Shown here piece after piece: positions 1 to 11,808 of a stretch of 64,000 nucleotides of DNA. Below the pieces are notes generated by a model. That model did not search any database. It was not told where the DNA came from and saw only the letters and a list, made by a program, of their open reading frames with translations. The first letter of the stretch is position 1. The number at the start of each line of letters is the position of its first letter. This DNA comes from Pseudorhizobium pelagicum (GTDB lineage: Bacteria; Pseudomonadota; Alphaproteobacteria; Rhizobiales; Rhizobiaceae). The position numbers and the translations under genes are program-made. Location of the stretch: positions 42,627 through 106,626 of the forward strand of contig JOKI01000016.1 in assembly GCA_000722615.1 (NCBI GenBank), given 5' to 3'.

Positions 1-1684
<1,684 letters not shown>

Positions 1685-2516
1685 AATGATGCAAGGCTAC
1701 GGTAGTCGGATTAGCAGGTCAAGCACGCGCGACCGAAAAGCTTCACGCAAACCTGTGGGGGGTTACGCGCTTATCAGTGATGCTCATCGACGACGATGCA
1801 AATTGCCAGGGGGAGCTCCTTCATGCAGCAAAGGTCGGCCGGCCCGCCCGGGAGATCGTACGCGCGACCCCGGCCTGCAAACCCTTCGCAAGGGACTGCC
1901 TTGGTGAGCGAGGAACCCGGGTTGCCGGATTGGATGATTCGGAGCTGGCTGCTCTCCGTTCTGTCCCATCTGTGGATGCGAATACCTGACCCAGTCGTTC
2001 GAAGACGGCCCCATGCCGTTCATTCGAGGCGCCCAGTACGTCCTTGCGCCGTTCCAGCGGGCTGCAAATCAGTTGTCTTGCCAGGTCAGGTTCAAACGGC
2101 GGAGTTTCTTCGTCGTTGGGGTGGGCCCCAAACGCCAATGCTCCACGAAGGGCCATCTGTCGAAACACCGACCCACCCGAAACCCAGTTGCTCGGCCGTG
2201 GGCGGCTTTTTCCCAACCCAGCCCCCGGCCGCCTGGGCAACAGTGGCCCAACGTTTCCCGACCAGCTTCACCGCTCACGCTTATACTCGCGGCTCAATAT
2301 CCGCCTTGGCAATGACGCTCTCCGGATTCAGACGGAACACCTAAATTCGATTTCCATGAAGCCGGCGGCAGGCCAGAGAGTGGCAGCTCTTGGCGGACTT
2401 TCTGCCGCTCAACGCAACAGTGTTCCCACTCGCTGGACCGCTTGATGGTGAGGCGCCATGGTCGGCTGTGCAACGTCAACCCGGGTTCCGGCGTCGATAG
2501 CACCGGAAATCGTTTG
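1685..2516. other. Gap upstream of thiC without a recognisable gene
   Basis: About 830 bases. The left end must contain the thiC promoter (minus strand). The middle holds one copy of a degenerate repeat (separate entry). Open stretches exist on both strands, the longest about 180 codons, but none has a ribosome site or a family signature that I recognise. The gap separates the thiamine gene from the eroded DJ-1/GntR region and looks like old insertion debris. Confidence 0.5.
1901..2013 (+). repeat. Degenerate repeat, copy 1 (partner at 63681-63801)
   Basis: Starting at TTGGTGAGC, this segment aligns over roughly 115 bases with 63681-63801, including an almost identical core GCTGGCTGCTCTCCGTTCTG and a shared end TGACCCAGT. 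In copy 2 the repeat runs straight into an ISL3-like transposase relic; here no transposase body follows. Both copies are probably decayed ends of related insertion elements. Confidence 0.6.
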
Positions 2517-2960
2517 CTACCCGGCGATCTCCGGCTGAACCAGCCGCACTAACTTGTCCAGCGAGTCCTGCCAGCCAAGGTAGCAGCCTTCGCGCGGAAT
2601 CAGGTCCGGGATCCCGGTCTGCTCGATGGTGACCTCCGTGCCCACTGAGACTTTCGCGAAAGCCACTGTGACCAGCATCTCGCCGGGCAGGTTGGCATCG
2701 TCAAAGCTGTCTGTGTAGACCAGCCGTTCACCAGGGACGAACTCCCGATAGGTTCCGCCAAAGGAGTGGCTTTCTCCCGTCGTGAAGTTGCGGAAGGACA
2801 TCCGGTGCGCGCCGCCGACCCGCGCGTCGAATTCGTGGACGGTGCAGAGGAACCCGTAGGGCGGCAACCAACTGGCGAGCGCGTCAGGCTCGACGAAGGC
2901 GCGGAAGACCTTTTGCGGACTGGCGGCAAAGACGCGATGAAGCTTGACTGTGCTAGGCAT
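2517..2960 (-). CDS. SRPBCC (AHSA1-type) domain protein
   Basis: A 147-residue single-domain protein of the START/Bet v1 superfamily, Aha1-C-like branch (PF08327). The signature is visible: VFRAFVEPDALASWLPP near the N-terminus, a central strand-rich part with GGTYREFVPGERLVYTDSF, and a C-terminal helix ending in WQDSLDKLVRLV. Such proteins bind small hydrophobic ligands or act as modifiers; the function here is unknown. The frame stays open far upstream, but ATG 2958-2960 is chosen because AGGAG lies 7 nt before it and the family begins there. The upstream extension is a frameshifted DJ-1 relic, not part of this protein. Confidence 0.85.
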   Translation of the reverse strand: MPSTVKLHRVFAASPQKVFRAFVEPDALASWLPPYGFLCTVHEFDARVGGAHRMSFRNFTTGESHSFGGTYREFVPGERLVYTDSFDDANLPGEMLVTVAFAKVSVGTEVTIEQTGIPDLIPREGCYLGWQDSLDKLVRLVQPEIAG

Positions 2961-3061
2961 GATGTTCTCCTTTCTGACTTTTCTTTCCGTTCGGCCCAAG
3001 GACGTCCCAGTCGGCGCGATCCAGACAGGCGTGTTTGAATTTTTTGCCACGCCCTGCCGTT

Positions 3062-3775
3062 TTAACGCGCTACCGCCGCCCATTGATACTCGAGCTGCAT
3101 CGCCACCATATCCGGTACGCGGGCCGTGGCGGTGGGCGACAGCCTCGAGGGTCTGCTCCAGCACATCGGCCGGCCGCGCATCCTGCGCCGACGCGACGAT
3201 CTGCCTGTTTGGCGCAGCATCGGAATCGGGCAGGATGCGGATGCCGTTGGCGCTGGTGATCGCCTCGCCGGACGCTGAATCGATGCGCACGCTCGACCGA
3301 TTGCTGCGCGACCAGGTGTCTGCGGCAAGTGCCAACGACACTTCATCAACGCGGTTGTTGATCAGCAAGTCCAGTTCCTCCCACGTCCAGAAGGACAGAC
3401 GATTGGCAAGCACGGTCAAGGCGAAGGGCCGCGTCAGCCGGAACGCCTGGCTGGCATGGGGCGCGTCCCAACTGGTCACGCCAAGCCCTGCCGCAACCTG
3501 TTGCGCTTTCGGGCGGCCGGCGATGGCTTCGATCAGCGTGAGCATCATCGGCATGGAAGCCGAGATGCCGGTGGTGGTGGTCACCGCATCATCCGATACC
3601 ATCCGCCTGTCGGGCACATAGTCGATGGTGGGGCTGCGCCCGAGCATCTCGCGAAGGTAATTCCAGTGTGTCGTGGCCCGCCTGTTGTCGAGGAGCCCAG
3701 CCGGCGGGACCACCTTTACTCCGGCGCAAATGCCGATAATCCGCGCTCCCTTCGCGGCCTGCGATCGGGCGGTCC
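3062..3775 (-). pseudogene. DJ-1/PfpI (GlxA-like) protein, 5'-truncated and frameshifted
   Basis: From about 3765 leftward the minus strand encodes the middle and end of a DJ-1/PfpI-type protein: GARIIGICAG with the nucleophile-elbow cysteine, then GLLDNRRATTHW, then the helix around MPMMLTLIEAIAGRPKAQ. The N-terminal third is missing; homology stops abruptly at about 3770, where a GntR relic begins on the other strand. Near 3115-3125 the frame shifts: the correct ending, VPDMVAMQLEYQWAAVAR and a stop at 3062, lies one frame over. In the original frame the ORF instead reads through into the SRPBCC gene, giving a misleading 466-codon ORF. It is therefore broken in two independent ways. Confidence 0.75.
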
Positions 3776-3777
3776 AA

Positions 3778-4254
3778 ATGCGGCCGCGGCGCGGCGCCGT
3801 CGTGGCTAAACACGGTCCGGAGCGGGTTTTCGAAATGTTCGAGGTCATGGCCGAGCTCGAGGCTATGGCGGGTGGACTGGCTGCCCGCCGGCACGGTGAG
3901 AGCGACAAAGCCGCCATTCTTGCCGCTGTGGAGCAATGTCAACATGCCGCCGAGAAGAACGGCACCGATCAGTACTACTACGAGAATGGAATCTTCCATC
4001 GCGCGATCTACACGGCCAGCCACAGCGGATTTCTGGAGGAACAGTGTGTCGCGCTGCAACGTCGTCTCCGCCCCTACCGACGACTTCAACTCAGGGTGCG
4101 AAACCGCATGAAGGTATCACTGGCGGAGCATTGTGAGATTGTGGATGCCATCACCGCCGGCGATGCGCAGAAGGCGCGGCTTTTACTTCGCCACCATATA
4201 GCAGCGGTCCAAGGCAACCGGTTTGGCGACCTGCTCGCGACGTTGAGGCCTTAG
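3778..4254 (+). pseudogene. GntR/FadR-family regulator, winged helix lost
   Basis: The frame from 3778 encodes the end of a GntR winged helix (MRPRRGAVVA) and then a complete FCD ligand-binding domain (PF07729). FCD features are visible: FEMFEVMAELEAMAG, the FHRAIYTASHSGFL helix and the C-terminal SLAEHCEIVDAITAGDAQKA. The first 60 to 70 residues, with the DNA-binding helices, are absent, so it cannot act as a repressor. It starts exactly where the DJ-1 relic on the other strand ends. This fits a deletion that removed the 5' ends of two divergent genes and whatever lay between them. Confidence 0.7.
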
Positions 4255-4456
4255 GCAGATCTTGATGCTGTGGACGGCTCCTCCGCCAGCATGCGCACAA
4301 AGCGACGCGGTTGAAGAACTTTCGTGGAAAGGTGTGGCGGTGGATCTCCCTCGAACATCGTGCGGCTGCGCAATGGGGCCGCCTGAACAAGCTGTTCGCA
4401 GCCTAGCAAAGAAGCCCAATAGAGATTTTGATGAAATTCATTCGATTTGCACCAGA

Positions 4457-5563
4457 CTATTTCTGCCATGCCAGAGAGTAGCGGGTATGTCGAAGTTCGC
4501 CCGTGCGTGTGAATGCACCGATCTCGACAAGCTGCTGAAGGTCGCGTGTCGCTGTGGCGCGAGATGTACCTGTGATCGAGATGTAATTTTCTGCACTCAG
4601 GCCACCCTTGAAGCCTGATGTGCCTTCCTTGAAGATGCGCGCGACCACCTTTTGCTGCCGCTCGTTCAGTCGGTTTCGAAATCGGTCGTAGAATTTCGCT
4701 TTTTGAATGAAGAAATTTATTCGATCCAGCGTCGCCCGTTGAGCCTCCAGGATAGTTTCTGAAAAGAAAATGATCCAGTCGGTGATATCGAGCGTGCGTT
4801 GGTGTCGCTCAAGCTCGGAGTAATAGGCCTTCCGGCTCTTCTCGATCGTGAAGGCGAGTGAAATGAGGCTTGGTTGCCCAATGTTTTGTGCCAGGGATTT
4901 CTCGGCGAGCGCGCGCCCAATTCGGCCGTTCCCATCCTCAAACGGATGAATGCTTTCAAAGTAAAGATGGCCTACTGCTGCGCGTGTCAAAGCTTGAAGC
5001 GGCGTTCGGCCATTTGGCCCGGATTGATTGAACCAGGCGATGAAGTTCTCCATCTCAGCGTGAACCTGGCGAGATGGGGGAGCCTCAAAATGGATTGCGG
5101 GCTTATCCAGTCGACCTGACACGATCTGCATGGCGTCTTCATGCTCACGGTAAGCGCCAATCGTCTCAATGTATCGATTTCCGGCCATCAGCATTGAATG
5201 CCAATGGAACAGGCCCTCGTGGCCCAGCGGGCTATGCCAGCTCCGATAGACATCCGCCATCATCTCGGCGATCCCCCGCTCTTGGGGGCGTACCTGTCTG
5301 TCATCGGCGTTGAGCCCAAACTGCCGGCGGAGTGATGATTGGACACTTACCCGATCAAGAAATTCCCCCTCGATCTCTGATGTCTTGACCGCTTCGTCGC
5401 TCAGCAACTCAATGCGGAGTTGGTTGCTGTCATCCTCGTTGAAATGGCGAACGGCACCAATAACCTCGCCGGCCGACTGCAGGAATTTCCGCTCCAACAA
5501 TGTCAAGCTTGGAGCGTCGTACCTAAAGTTTGGCCAATCAGCGTTTTGCCAGTTCCATGTCAT
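4457..5563 (-). CDS. Fic family protein (AMPylator) with N-terminal inhibitory motif
   Basis: Fic enzymes transfer AMP or related groups to protein hydroxyls. This 368-residue protein has an N-terminal FIC_N/DUF4172-like part, the inhibitory helix motif TSEIEG at residues 61-66 (S/TxxxEG/N; class II, built-in antitoxin helix), and an intact catalytic loop HPFEDGNGRIGR at 206-217. A C-terminal winged helix-turn-helix (ITGTSRATATRDLQQLVEIG) suggests DNA binding. No separate antitoxin gene is adjacent, consistent with a self-inhibited form. ATG 5561-5563 lies inside an 11-bp inverted repeat (next entry), pointing to autoregulation. The nearest GGAG is 13 nt upstream, so translation may be weak. 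The target is unknown. Confidence 0.9.
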   Translation of the reverse strand: MTWNWQNADWPNFRYDAPSLTLLERKFLQSAGEVIGAVRHFNEDDSNQLRIELLSDEAVKTSEIEGEFLDRVSVQSSLRRQFGLNADDRQVRPQERGIAEMMADVYRSWHSPLGHEGLFHWHSMLMAGNRYIETIGAYREHEDAMQIVSGRLDKPAIHFEAPPSRQVHAEMENFIAWFNQSGPNGRTPLQALTRAAVGHLYFESIHPFEDGNGRIGRALAEKSLAQNIGQPSLISLAFTIEKSRKAYYSELERHQRTLDITDWIIFFSETILEAQRATLDRINFFIQKAKFYDRFRNRLNERQQKVVARIFKEGTSGFKGGLSAENYISITGTSRATATRDLQQLVEIGAFTRTGELRHTRYSLAWQK

Positions 5564-5616
5564 GAGTTATAGCCAGCTCCTCTATAACTCATCATTATTG
5601 CAATGATGAGCTATTG
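5562..5616. promoter_or_regulatory. Palindromic operator-like repeats over the fic start
   Basis: ATGAGTTATAG at 5562-5572 is repeated inverted as CTATAACTCAT at 5582-5592 (perfect, 9-base spacer). Overlapping it, CTCATCATT at 5588-5596 pairs with AATGATGAG at 5602-5610 (perfect, 5-base spacer), and a third half-site ATGAGCTATTG lies at 5606-5616 (9 of 11 matches). The left arm overlaps the fic ATG. I infer a binding array for a dimeric regulator, plausibly the winged helix of Fic itself. Confidence 0.65.
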
Positions 5617-5802
5617 CAAGCCCATCTATCGCTCAGCACCAGGGGCCCGATCGAAACCATGGTCACGTCAGCGATTTCAGTCGGCCGCAGGATACCGTAG
5701 GCATCAGGTAGTCGGTTGCATCGTTCATCCGACGCGCGGTTTGGTGTTCGTAAGATCTCCGTCGTCTCGATGATGGCGGCAGACAACCATGCTTCGATGC
5801 AC

Positions 5803-6930
5803 TTAAAGATGGCGGGCGATGACGATACGCTGCACGTCGCTGGTTCCCTCATAGATCTGGCAGATGCGCACATCGCGGTAGATCCGCTCGACGGGATAGT
5901 CCGCCATATAGCCGTAACCGCCATGGATCTGTATGGCATCGGAACAGACGCGTTCGGCCATCTCCGACGCAAAGAGCTTGGCCATCGATGCCTCCGACAG
6001 ACACGGCATTTGAGCCTCGCGCAGCGAAGCTGCGTGCCAGACGAGTTGCCTTGCCGCCTCTATCTGGGTGGCCATATCGGCAAGACGAAAGGCCACCGCT
6101 TGATGATCGACGATGGGACTGCCGAAGGCGGTCCGTTCGCGGGCGTAGTCGCGCGCGGCACTGAATGCCGCCTGCGCCATGCCGACGGCCTGAGCTGCGA
6201 TGCCGATCCGCCCTCCTTCCAGATTGGCAAGCGCGATGCGATAGCCGTCGCCTTCCTCTCCGAGCCTCAACTCGATTGGAATCCGCATGTCGTCAAAGGC
6301 GATCTGGCAGGTGTCAGAACCGTGGATCCCGAGCTTCTCCTCAACGCGCACGACCTGGTAGCCAGGCGTGTCCGTCGGGACGATGAAAGCGGAAATCCCT
6401 CTCTTCCCGGCGTCGGGATCGGTGACGGCAAAGACAATGATCATCTGCGCATTCTTGCCGGACGTGATGAACTGTTTGGTTCCGTTGATGACGTAGTGGT
6501 TGCCAATTCGTCGCGCATGGGTTCTTAAGTTCGATGCGTCGGAGCCGGCCTGTGGCTCGGTCAGGGCGAAGCCGCCAATCCACGCGCCGCACGCAAGACG
6601 CGGCAGGAAATCCTGTTTCTGCGCCTCTGTTCCGAATTTGAGGATCGGCACGCAGCCGACCGAGCTATGGACGCTCATGATGGTCGAGCACGCCCCGTCG
6701 GCCGCAGCAATCTCCTCAACCGCAGCCGCGTAGGCAAGTGTTCCGGTATCGGACCCTCCATACACCTCCGGCACCAGCATGCCCAACAGACCGAGCGTCC
6801 CCATTTCCTGCAGTTCGTCTCGCGGAAAGCCCCTTTCCCTGTCCCTTCTGGCAGCGCCGGGCGCCAGCCGCTCCTGAGCGAACCGACGCGCCATCTCGCG
6901 AATCTGCTGTTGAAGGTCGGAAAGGATCAT
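5803..6930 (-). CDS. Acyl-CoA dehydrogenase, short/branched-chain type
   Basis: An FAD enzyme that introduces the 2,3-double bond into an acyl-CoA and passes electrons to ETF. The 375 residues match the family in length and order: N-terminal helical domain, [12 protein letters not shown] beta-domain motif, GTKQFITSG, and C-terminal IHGGYGYM followed by [13 protein letters not shown]. In that last motif the glutamate is in the usual position of the short- and medium-chain catalytic base, unlike the isovaleryl-CoA enzyme at 13.2 kb. The gene is divergent from the araC-like regulator (190 bases apart) and beside the bkd operon, so isobutyryl- or 2-methylbutyryl-CoA is a reasonable guess for the substrate, not shown by sequence. 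Confidence 0.9.
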   Translation of the reverse strand: MILSDLQQQIREMARRFAQERLAPGAARRDRERGFPRDELQEMGTLGLLGMLVPEVYGGSDTGTLAYAAAVEEIAAADGACSTIMSVHSSVGCVPILKFGTEAQKQDFLPRLACGAWIGGFALTEPQAGSDASNLRTHARRIGNHYVINGTKQFITSGKNAQMIIVFAVTDPDAGKRGISAFIVPTDTPGYQVVRVEEKLGIHGSDTCQIAFDDMRIPIELRLGEEGDGYRIALANLEGGRIGIAAQAVGMAQAAFSAARDYARERTAFGSPIVDHQAVAFRLADMATQIEAARQLVWHAASLREAQMPCLSEASMAKLFASEMAERVCSDAIQIHGGYGYMADYPVERIYRDVRICQIYEGTSDVQRIVIARHL

Positions 6931-7122
6931 TTGCTCTACCCCGGTGACGGCACTTGACGACGACCGCCGTCGATGGGCTACCGCCGATGCACGGCATCAC
7001 GCCGTTTTCCCTTGCCGGATACCTGTGAGATCGGCCGTCGCGAAATCTAGGCCGTTTTCTTCTTGCAAGCGATGACGAAACTGATCCATCCTGCCGGACA
7101 GTTTTACCATAGCAGGTGGATC

Positions 7123-8124
7123 ATGTCAGACCTGGAACGACATATGATCGCCCCCAGTTTTGTCGAGGAGGCGCTTGATTGCCTGCGTCGCAGTGGACGC
7201 CCGACGCAGCCGCTCCTGGCGAGGCTCGACCTGCCGCCGGTTGTCAGGCAGCCGGTTTCGGCGCAGACATTTGGCCAGTTGTGGCTTGCGATCGCGGCGG
7301 AGCTGGATGACGAGTGCTTCGGTCTCGGCGCCCGTCCAATGCAGCGCGGGAGCTTTACTCTGCTGTGTCACTGCGTCTTGCATGCCGCCACGCTGGAGCA
7401 GGCGTTGCGCCGGGCACTGCGCTTTCTCAACGTGGTGTTGGGTGCTCCTACAGGCCGGCTTGTGGTCGGCGACGCGACCGCCCAGATCGAGCTGAATGAT
7501 ACGCAGGAGCCTCGGTCGGCCTTCGCCTATCGTAGCTACTGGATCATCCTGCACGGACTGACCTGCTGGCTCGTGGGACGACGCATTCCCATCCGCCTGG
7601 TGGAATTCCGCTGTTCCGAGCCGAGTGGCGGCGAAGACCACAGGCTTTTCTTCGGCGCCCCGATCCGGTTCAATCAACCCGTCAGTCGCCTCGGTTTCGA
7701 CAGTGCCTTACTGGCATTGCCGATTTCGCGCAGCAACCAGGCTCTAAAACAGTTCCTGCGCGCAGCGCCTGCCAACATTCTTCTGCGCTACCGCTACGAC
7801 GCCGGCACCGCAGCCGCCGTGAGGCGACGCCTGAGTCAGAAGGCGCCGCCCAATTGGGCCAGCTTCGCAACTCTGGCGGGCGACATGCGCATGTCGCCGT
7901 CGACACTTCGCCACAGGCTCTACGACGAAGGGCAGAGCTACGCCAGGATCAAGGACGAAATCCGCCGCGACCTTGCCTGCACCATGCTGACAACGACGCG
8001 TCAGACAGTCGGTGACATTGCAGCACATCTCGGCTACTCCGAACCGAGTGCCTTCTACCGGGCCTTCAAGAAGTGGGTCGGCGTCAGTCCCGAGACATTC
8101 CGGAAACTCCAGGGATCGGCCTAG
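7123..8124 (+). CDS. AraC-family regulator (Arabinose_bd-type N domain)
   Basis: A 333-residue regulator with an N-terminal ligand domain of the PF12625 type (QTFGQLWLAIAAELDDECFG onward) and a C-terminal double helix-turn-helix. In the latter, MSPSTLRHRLYDEGQSY is the first reading helix region and VGDIAAHLGYSEPSAFYRAF the second; SPETFRKLQG is the usual ending. ATG 7123 is preferred over an upstream ATG at 7063 because GGTGG lies 5 nt before it. It sits between a divergent acyl-CoA dehydrogenase and the bkd operon and is probably their activator, responding to a branched-chain amino acid or acyl-CoA (inference). In the 166 bases downstream, ATGGCTTGCCAT is a small inverted repeat that could be a binding site. 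Confidence 0.88.
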   Translation: MSDLERHMIAPSFVEEALDCLRRSGRPTQPLLARLDLPPVVRQPVSAQTFGQLWLAIAAELDDECFGLGARPMQRGSFTLLCHCVLHAATLEQALRRALRFLNVVLGAPTGRLVVGDATAQIELNDTQEPRSAFAYRSYWIILHGLTCWLVGRRIPIRLVEFRCSEPSGGEDHRLFFGAPIRFNQPVSRLGFDSALLALPISRSNQALKQFLRAAPANILLRYRYDAGTAAAVRRRLSQKAPPNWASFATLAGDMRMSPSTLRHRLYDEGQSYARIKDEIRRDLACTMLTTTRQTVGDIAAHLGYSEPSAFYRAFKKWVGVSPETFRKLQGSA

Positions 8125-8245
8125 ATCAGGACTTCGGGTGTCGCGCCTCGTCGACGCCGTCGCTATGGCAAAACTGGCCGAAAATCTCGAGGCAGTTCTG
8201 TCATGGCTTGCCATTGTCGCCAGGACTACCATCCTTGTCCATTGA

Positions 8246-9520
<1,275 letters not shown>

Positions 9521-10534
9521 ATGGCCAGAATGACGATGATCGAAGCGATCCGCAGCGCCATGGACATTGCCATGGGTCGCGATGACGACGTGGTCGTTTT
9601 CGGGGAGGATGTGGGTTATTTCGGCGGCGTCTTCCGCTGCACACAGGGGCTGCAGGCAAAGTATGGCAAGACGCGCTGCTTTGATACGCCCATCAGCGAG
9701 TCGGGCATCGTCGGCGCCGCGATCGGCATGGCTGCCTATGGGCTAAGACCCTGTGTCGAGATCCAGTTTGCCGACTACATGTACCCCGCCTACGATCAGC
9801 TGACGCAGGAAGCCGCCCGTATCCGCTATCGATCCAATGGTGACTTCACCTGCCCGATCGTGGTGCGCATGCCAACCGGTGGTGGCATTTTTGGCGGTCA
9901 GACCCATAGCCAGAGCCCCGAGGCGCTGTTTACCCACGTCTGCGGCCTGAAGGTCGTCGTGCCCTCCAACCCCTACGACGCCAAGGGGCTGCTCATTGCG
10001 GCGATTGAAGACCCTGATCCGGTGATCTTCCTGGAGCCAAAGCGGCTCTACAACGGACCTTTCGACGGCCATCACGAGCGCCCGGTGACGGCATGGTCGA
10101 AACATGATCTCGGTGAGGTCCCGGATGGCTACTACGCCATCCCGATCGGCAAGGCGGACGTTCGCCGCCCCGGCTCGGCCGCGACAGTGGTCGCCTATGG
10201 CACGATGGTTCACGTGGCCCTGGCGGCTGTAGCCGACACGGGCATCGACGCTGAAGTCATCGACCTTCGCAGCCTCATGCCGCTCGATCTCGACGCCATC
10301 GTCACATCGGTTTCCAAGACGGGGCGCTGCGTTGTCGTGCACGAGGCAACGCTGACCTCGGGATTTGGCGCAGAGATCGCGGCCCTGGTGCAGGAATTCT
10401 GTTTCTACCATCTGGAAGCGCCGGTCATGCGCGTCGCCGGATGGGACACGCCCTACCCGCATGCCCAGGAGTGGGACTATTTTCCTGGTCCGGCGCGGGT
10501 CGGTCGTGCGCTGATCGAGGTTCTGGAGGCCTGA
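9521..10534 (+). CDS. bkdA2: Branched-chain 2-oxoacid dehydrogenase E1 beta
   Basis: The 337-residue E1 beta subunit pairs with BkdA1 to form the alpha2beta2 decarboxylase. Visible features are MTMIEAIRSAMDIAM at the start, VVFGEDVGYFGGVFR (TPP-site glutamate region), the PIVVRMPTGGG turn and the C-terminal transketolase domain with VVHEATLTSGFGAEIAAL. The ATG abuts the bkdA1 TGA with no gap, indicating translational coupling. It is followed two bases later by bkdB. Confidence 0.95.
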   Translation: MARMTMIEAIRSAMDIAMGRDDDVVVFGEDVGYFGGVFRCTQGLQAKYGKTRCFDTPISESGIVGAAIGMAAYGLRPCVEIQFADYMYPAYDQLTQEAARIRYRSNGDFTCPIVVRMPTGGGIFGGQTHSQSPEALFTHVCGLKVVVPSNPYDAKGLLIAAIEDPDPVIFLEPKRLYNGPFDGHHERPVTAWSKHDLGEVPDGYYAIPIGKADVRRPGSAATVVAYGTMVHVALAAVADTGIDAEVIDLRSLMPLDLDAIVTSVSKTGRCVVVHEATLTSGFGAEIAALVQEFCFYHLEAPVMRVAGWDTPYPHAQEWDYFPGPARVGRALIEVLEA

Positions 10535-10536
10535 GC

Positions 10537-11805
10537 ATGGGCGAGTTCACGATCAAGATGCCGGACGTGGGAGAAGGTGTCGCCGAGGCCGAGCTGGTGG
10601 AGTGGCTGGTCGCGGTGGGCGATCCCGTGCGCGAGGATATGGCGGTTGCGGCGGTGATGACCGACAAGGCTACCGTGGAAATCCCCTCCCCCGTCAGCGG
10701 AACCGTCGTCTGGCTTGCCGGTGAGGTGGGTGACACGCTGTCGGTGAAGGCGCCGCTGATGCGCATCGAGACAAGCGGCATTGATGACACGCCGGTGCCG
10801 CCGGACACGCCGCAGGAAAAGGGCGCGCCGGTCGACAGCATGACAGCTGCCGAAACGCCCAAAGAGCCGGCGGCCTGCGCTCCCTTATCACCGCCCGCCC
10901 TCTCCCCGGCCCGCCTGCCGCCTGCCGCCCCCGGCAAGCCCTTGGCTGCACCCTCTGTCCGACTGTTTGCGCGAAACAACGGCGTTGATCTCCGGCAGGT
11001 GCGTGCAAGCGGCCCGGCGGGCCGCATCCTGCGGGAAGATGTCGAACACTACCTTGCGGCCGCAACAGATGCCACGTCCGCGCGGCAGCCCCTGGCGATC
11101 AAAACGGCTCAGGAAGCAGTCAAGCTTACCGGGCTTCGTCGCCGCATCGCGGAAAAAATGGTGCTGGCCACCACGCGCATCCCCCATATCACCTATGTGG
11201 AGGAAGTCGACGTCACCGCCGTGGAGGACCTGCGGGCGACGATGAACCGCGATCGCAAACCCGACCATCCCAAGCTCACCCTGTTGCCGTTTTTGATGCG
11301 GGCGCTCGTCAAGGCCGTTGCCGAGCACCCGCAGATCAACGCGACGTTCGACACCGAGGCAGGTCTCCTTACCCGTTTCAGTGCCGTCCACATCGGCATC
11401 GCCACCCAGACGCCTGCCGGGCTCACCGTGCCGGTGGTCAGACATGCCGAGGCGCGCAGCATCTTCGATTGCGCCGCCGAGATAGGCCGGCTGGCGGAGG
11501 CGGCGCGGTCAGGCACAGCCACTCGTGACGAGCTTGGCGGCTCGACCATCACCATCAGTTCGCTGGGCAGGCTTGGCGGGATCGTCTCGACCCCGGTCAT
11601 CAATCTCCCGGAGGTCGCAGTCGTTGCGGTCAACAAGATTGCCATCCGCCCGATCTGGGATGGAACTCAGTTCGTTCCTCGCAAGATGATGAACCTCTCG
11701 TCGAGCTTCGACCACCGCATCATTGATGGCTGGGATGCCGCGACCTTCGTTCAGCGCCTGCGAACGCTGCTGGAAACGCCCGCCCTGATCTTCATGGAAG
11801 GCTGA
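10537..11805 (+). CDS. bkdB: Branched-chain 2-oxoacid dehydrogenase E2 (dihydrolipoyl transacylase)
   Basis: The 422-residue E2 core passes the acyl group from E1 to CoA. There is one N-terminal lipoyl domain with the modified lysine in MTDKATVE (K44), a proline/alanine linker, a peripheral subunit-binding domain (VRLFARNNGVDLRQVRASG), and a CoA-acyltransferase domain ending with the catalytic SSFDHRIIDGWDA. The frame is open back to 10441, but ATG 10537 gives the family start MGEFTIKMPDVGEG and follows GGAGG. Only one lipoyl domain is present, as usual for bacterial BkdB. Confidence 0.95.
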   Translation: MGEFTIKMPDVGEGVAEAELVEWLVAVGDPVREDMAVAAVMTDKATVEIPSPVSGTVVWLAGEVGDTLSVKAPLMRIETSGIDDTPVPPDTPQEKGAPVDSMTAAETPKEPAACAPLSPPALSPARLPPAAPGKPLAAPSVRLFARNNGVDLRQVRASGPAGRILREDVEHYLAAATDATSARQPLAIKTAQEAVKLTGLRRRIAEKMVLATTRIPHITYVEEVDVTAVEDLRATMNRDRKPDHPKLTLLPFLMRALVKAVAEHPQINATFDTEAGLLTRFSAVHIGIATQTPAGLTVPVVRHAEARSIFDCAAEIGRLAEAARSGTATRDELGGSTITISSLGRLGGIVSTPVINLPEVAVVAVNKIAIRPIWDGTQFVPRKMMNLSSSFDHRIIDGWDAATFVQRLRTLLETPALIFMEG

Positions 11806-11808
11806 CCC

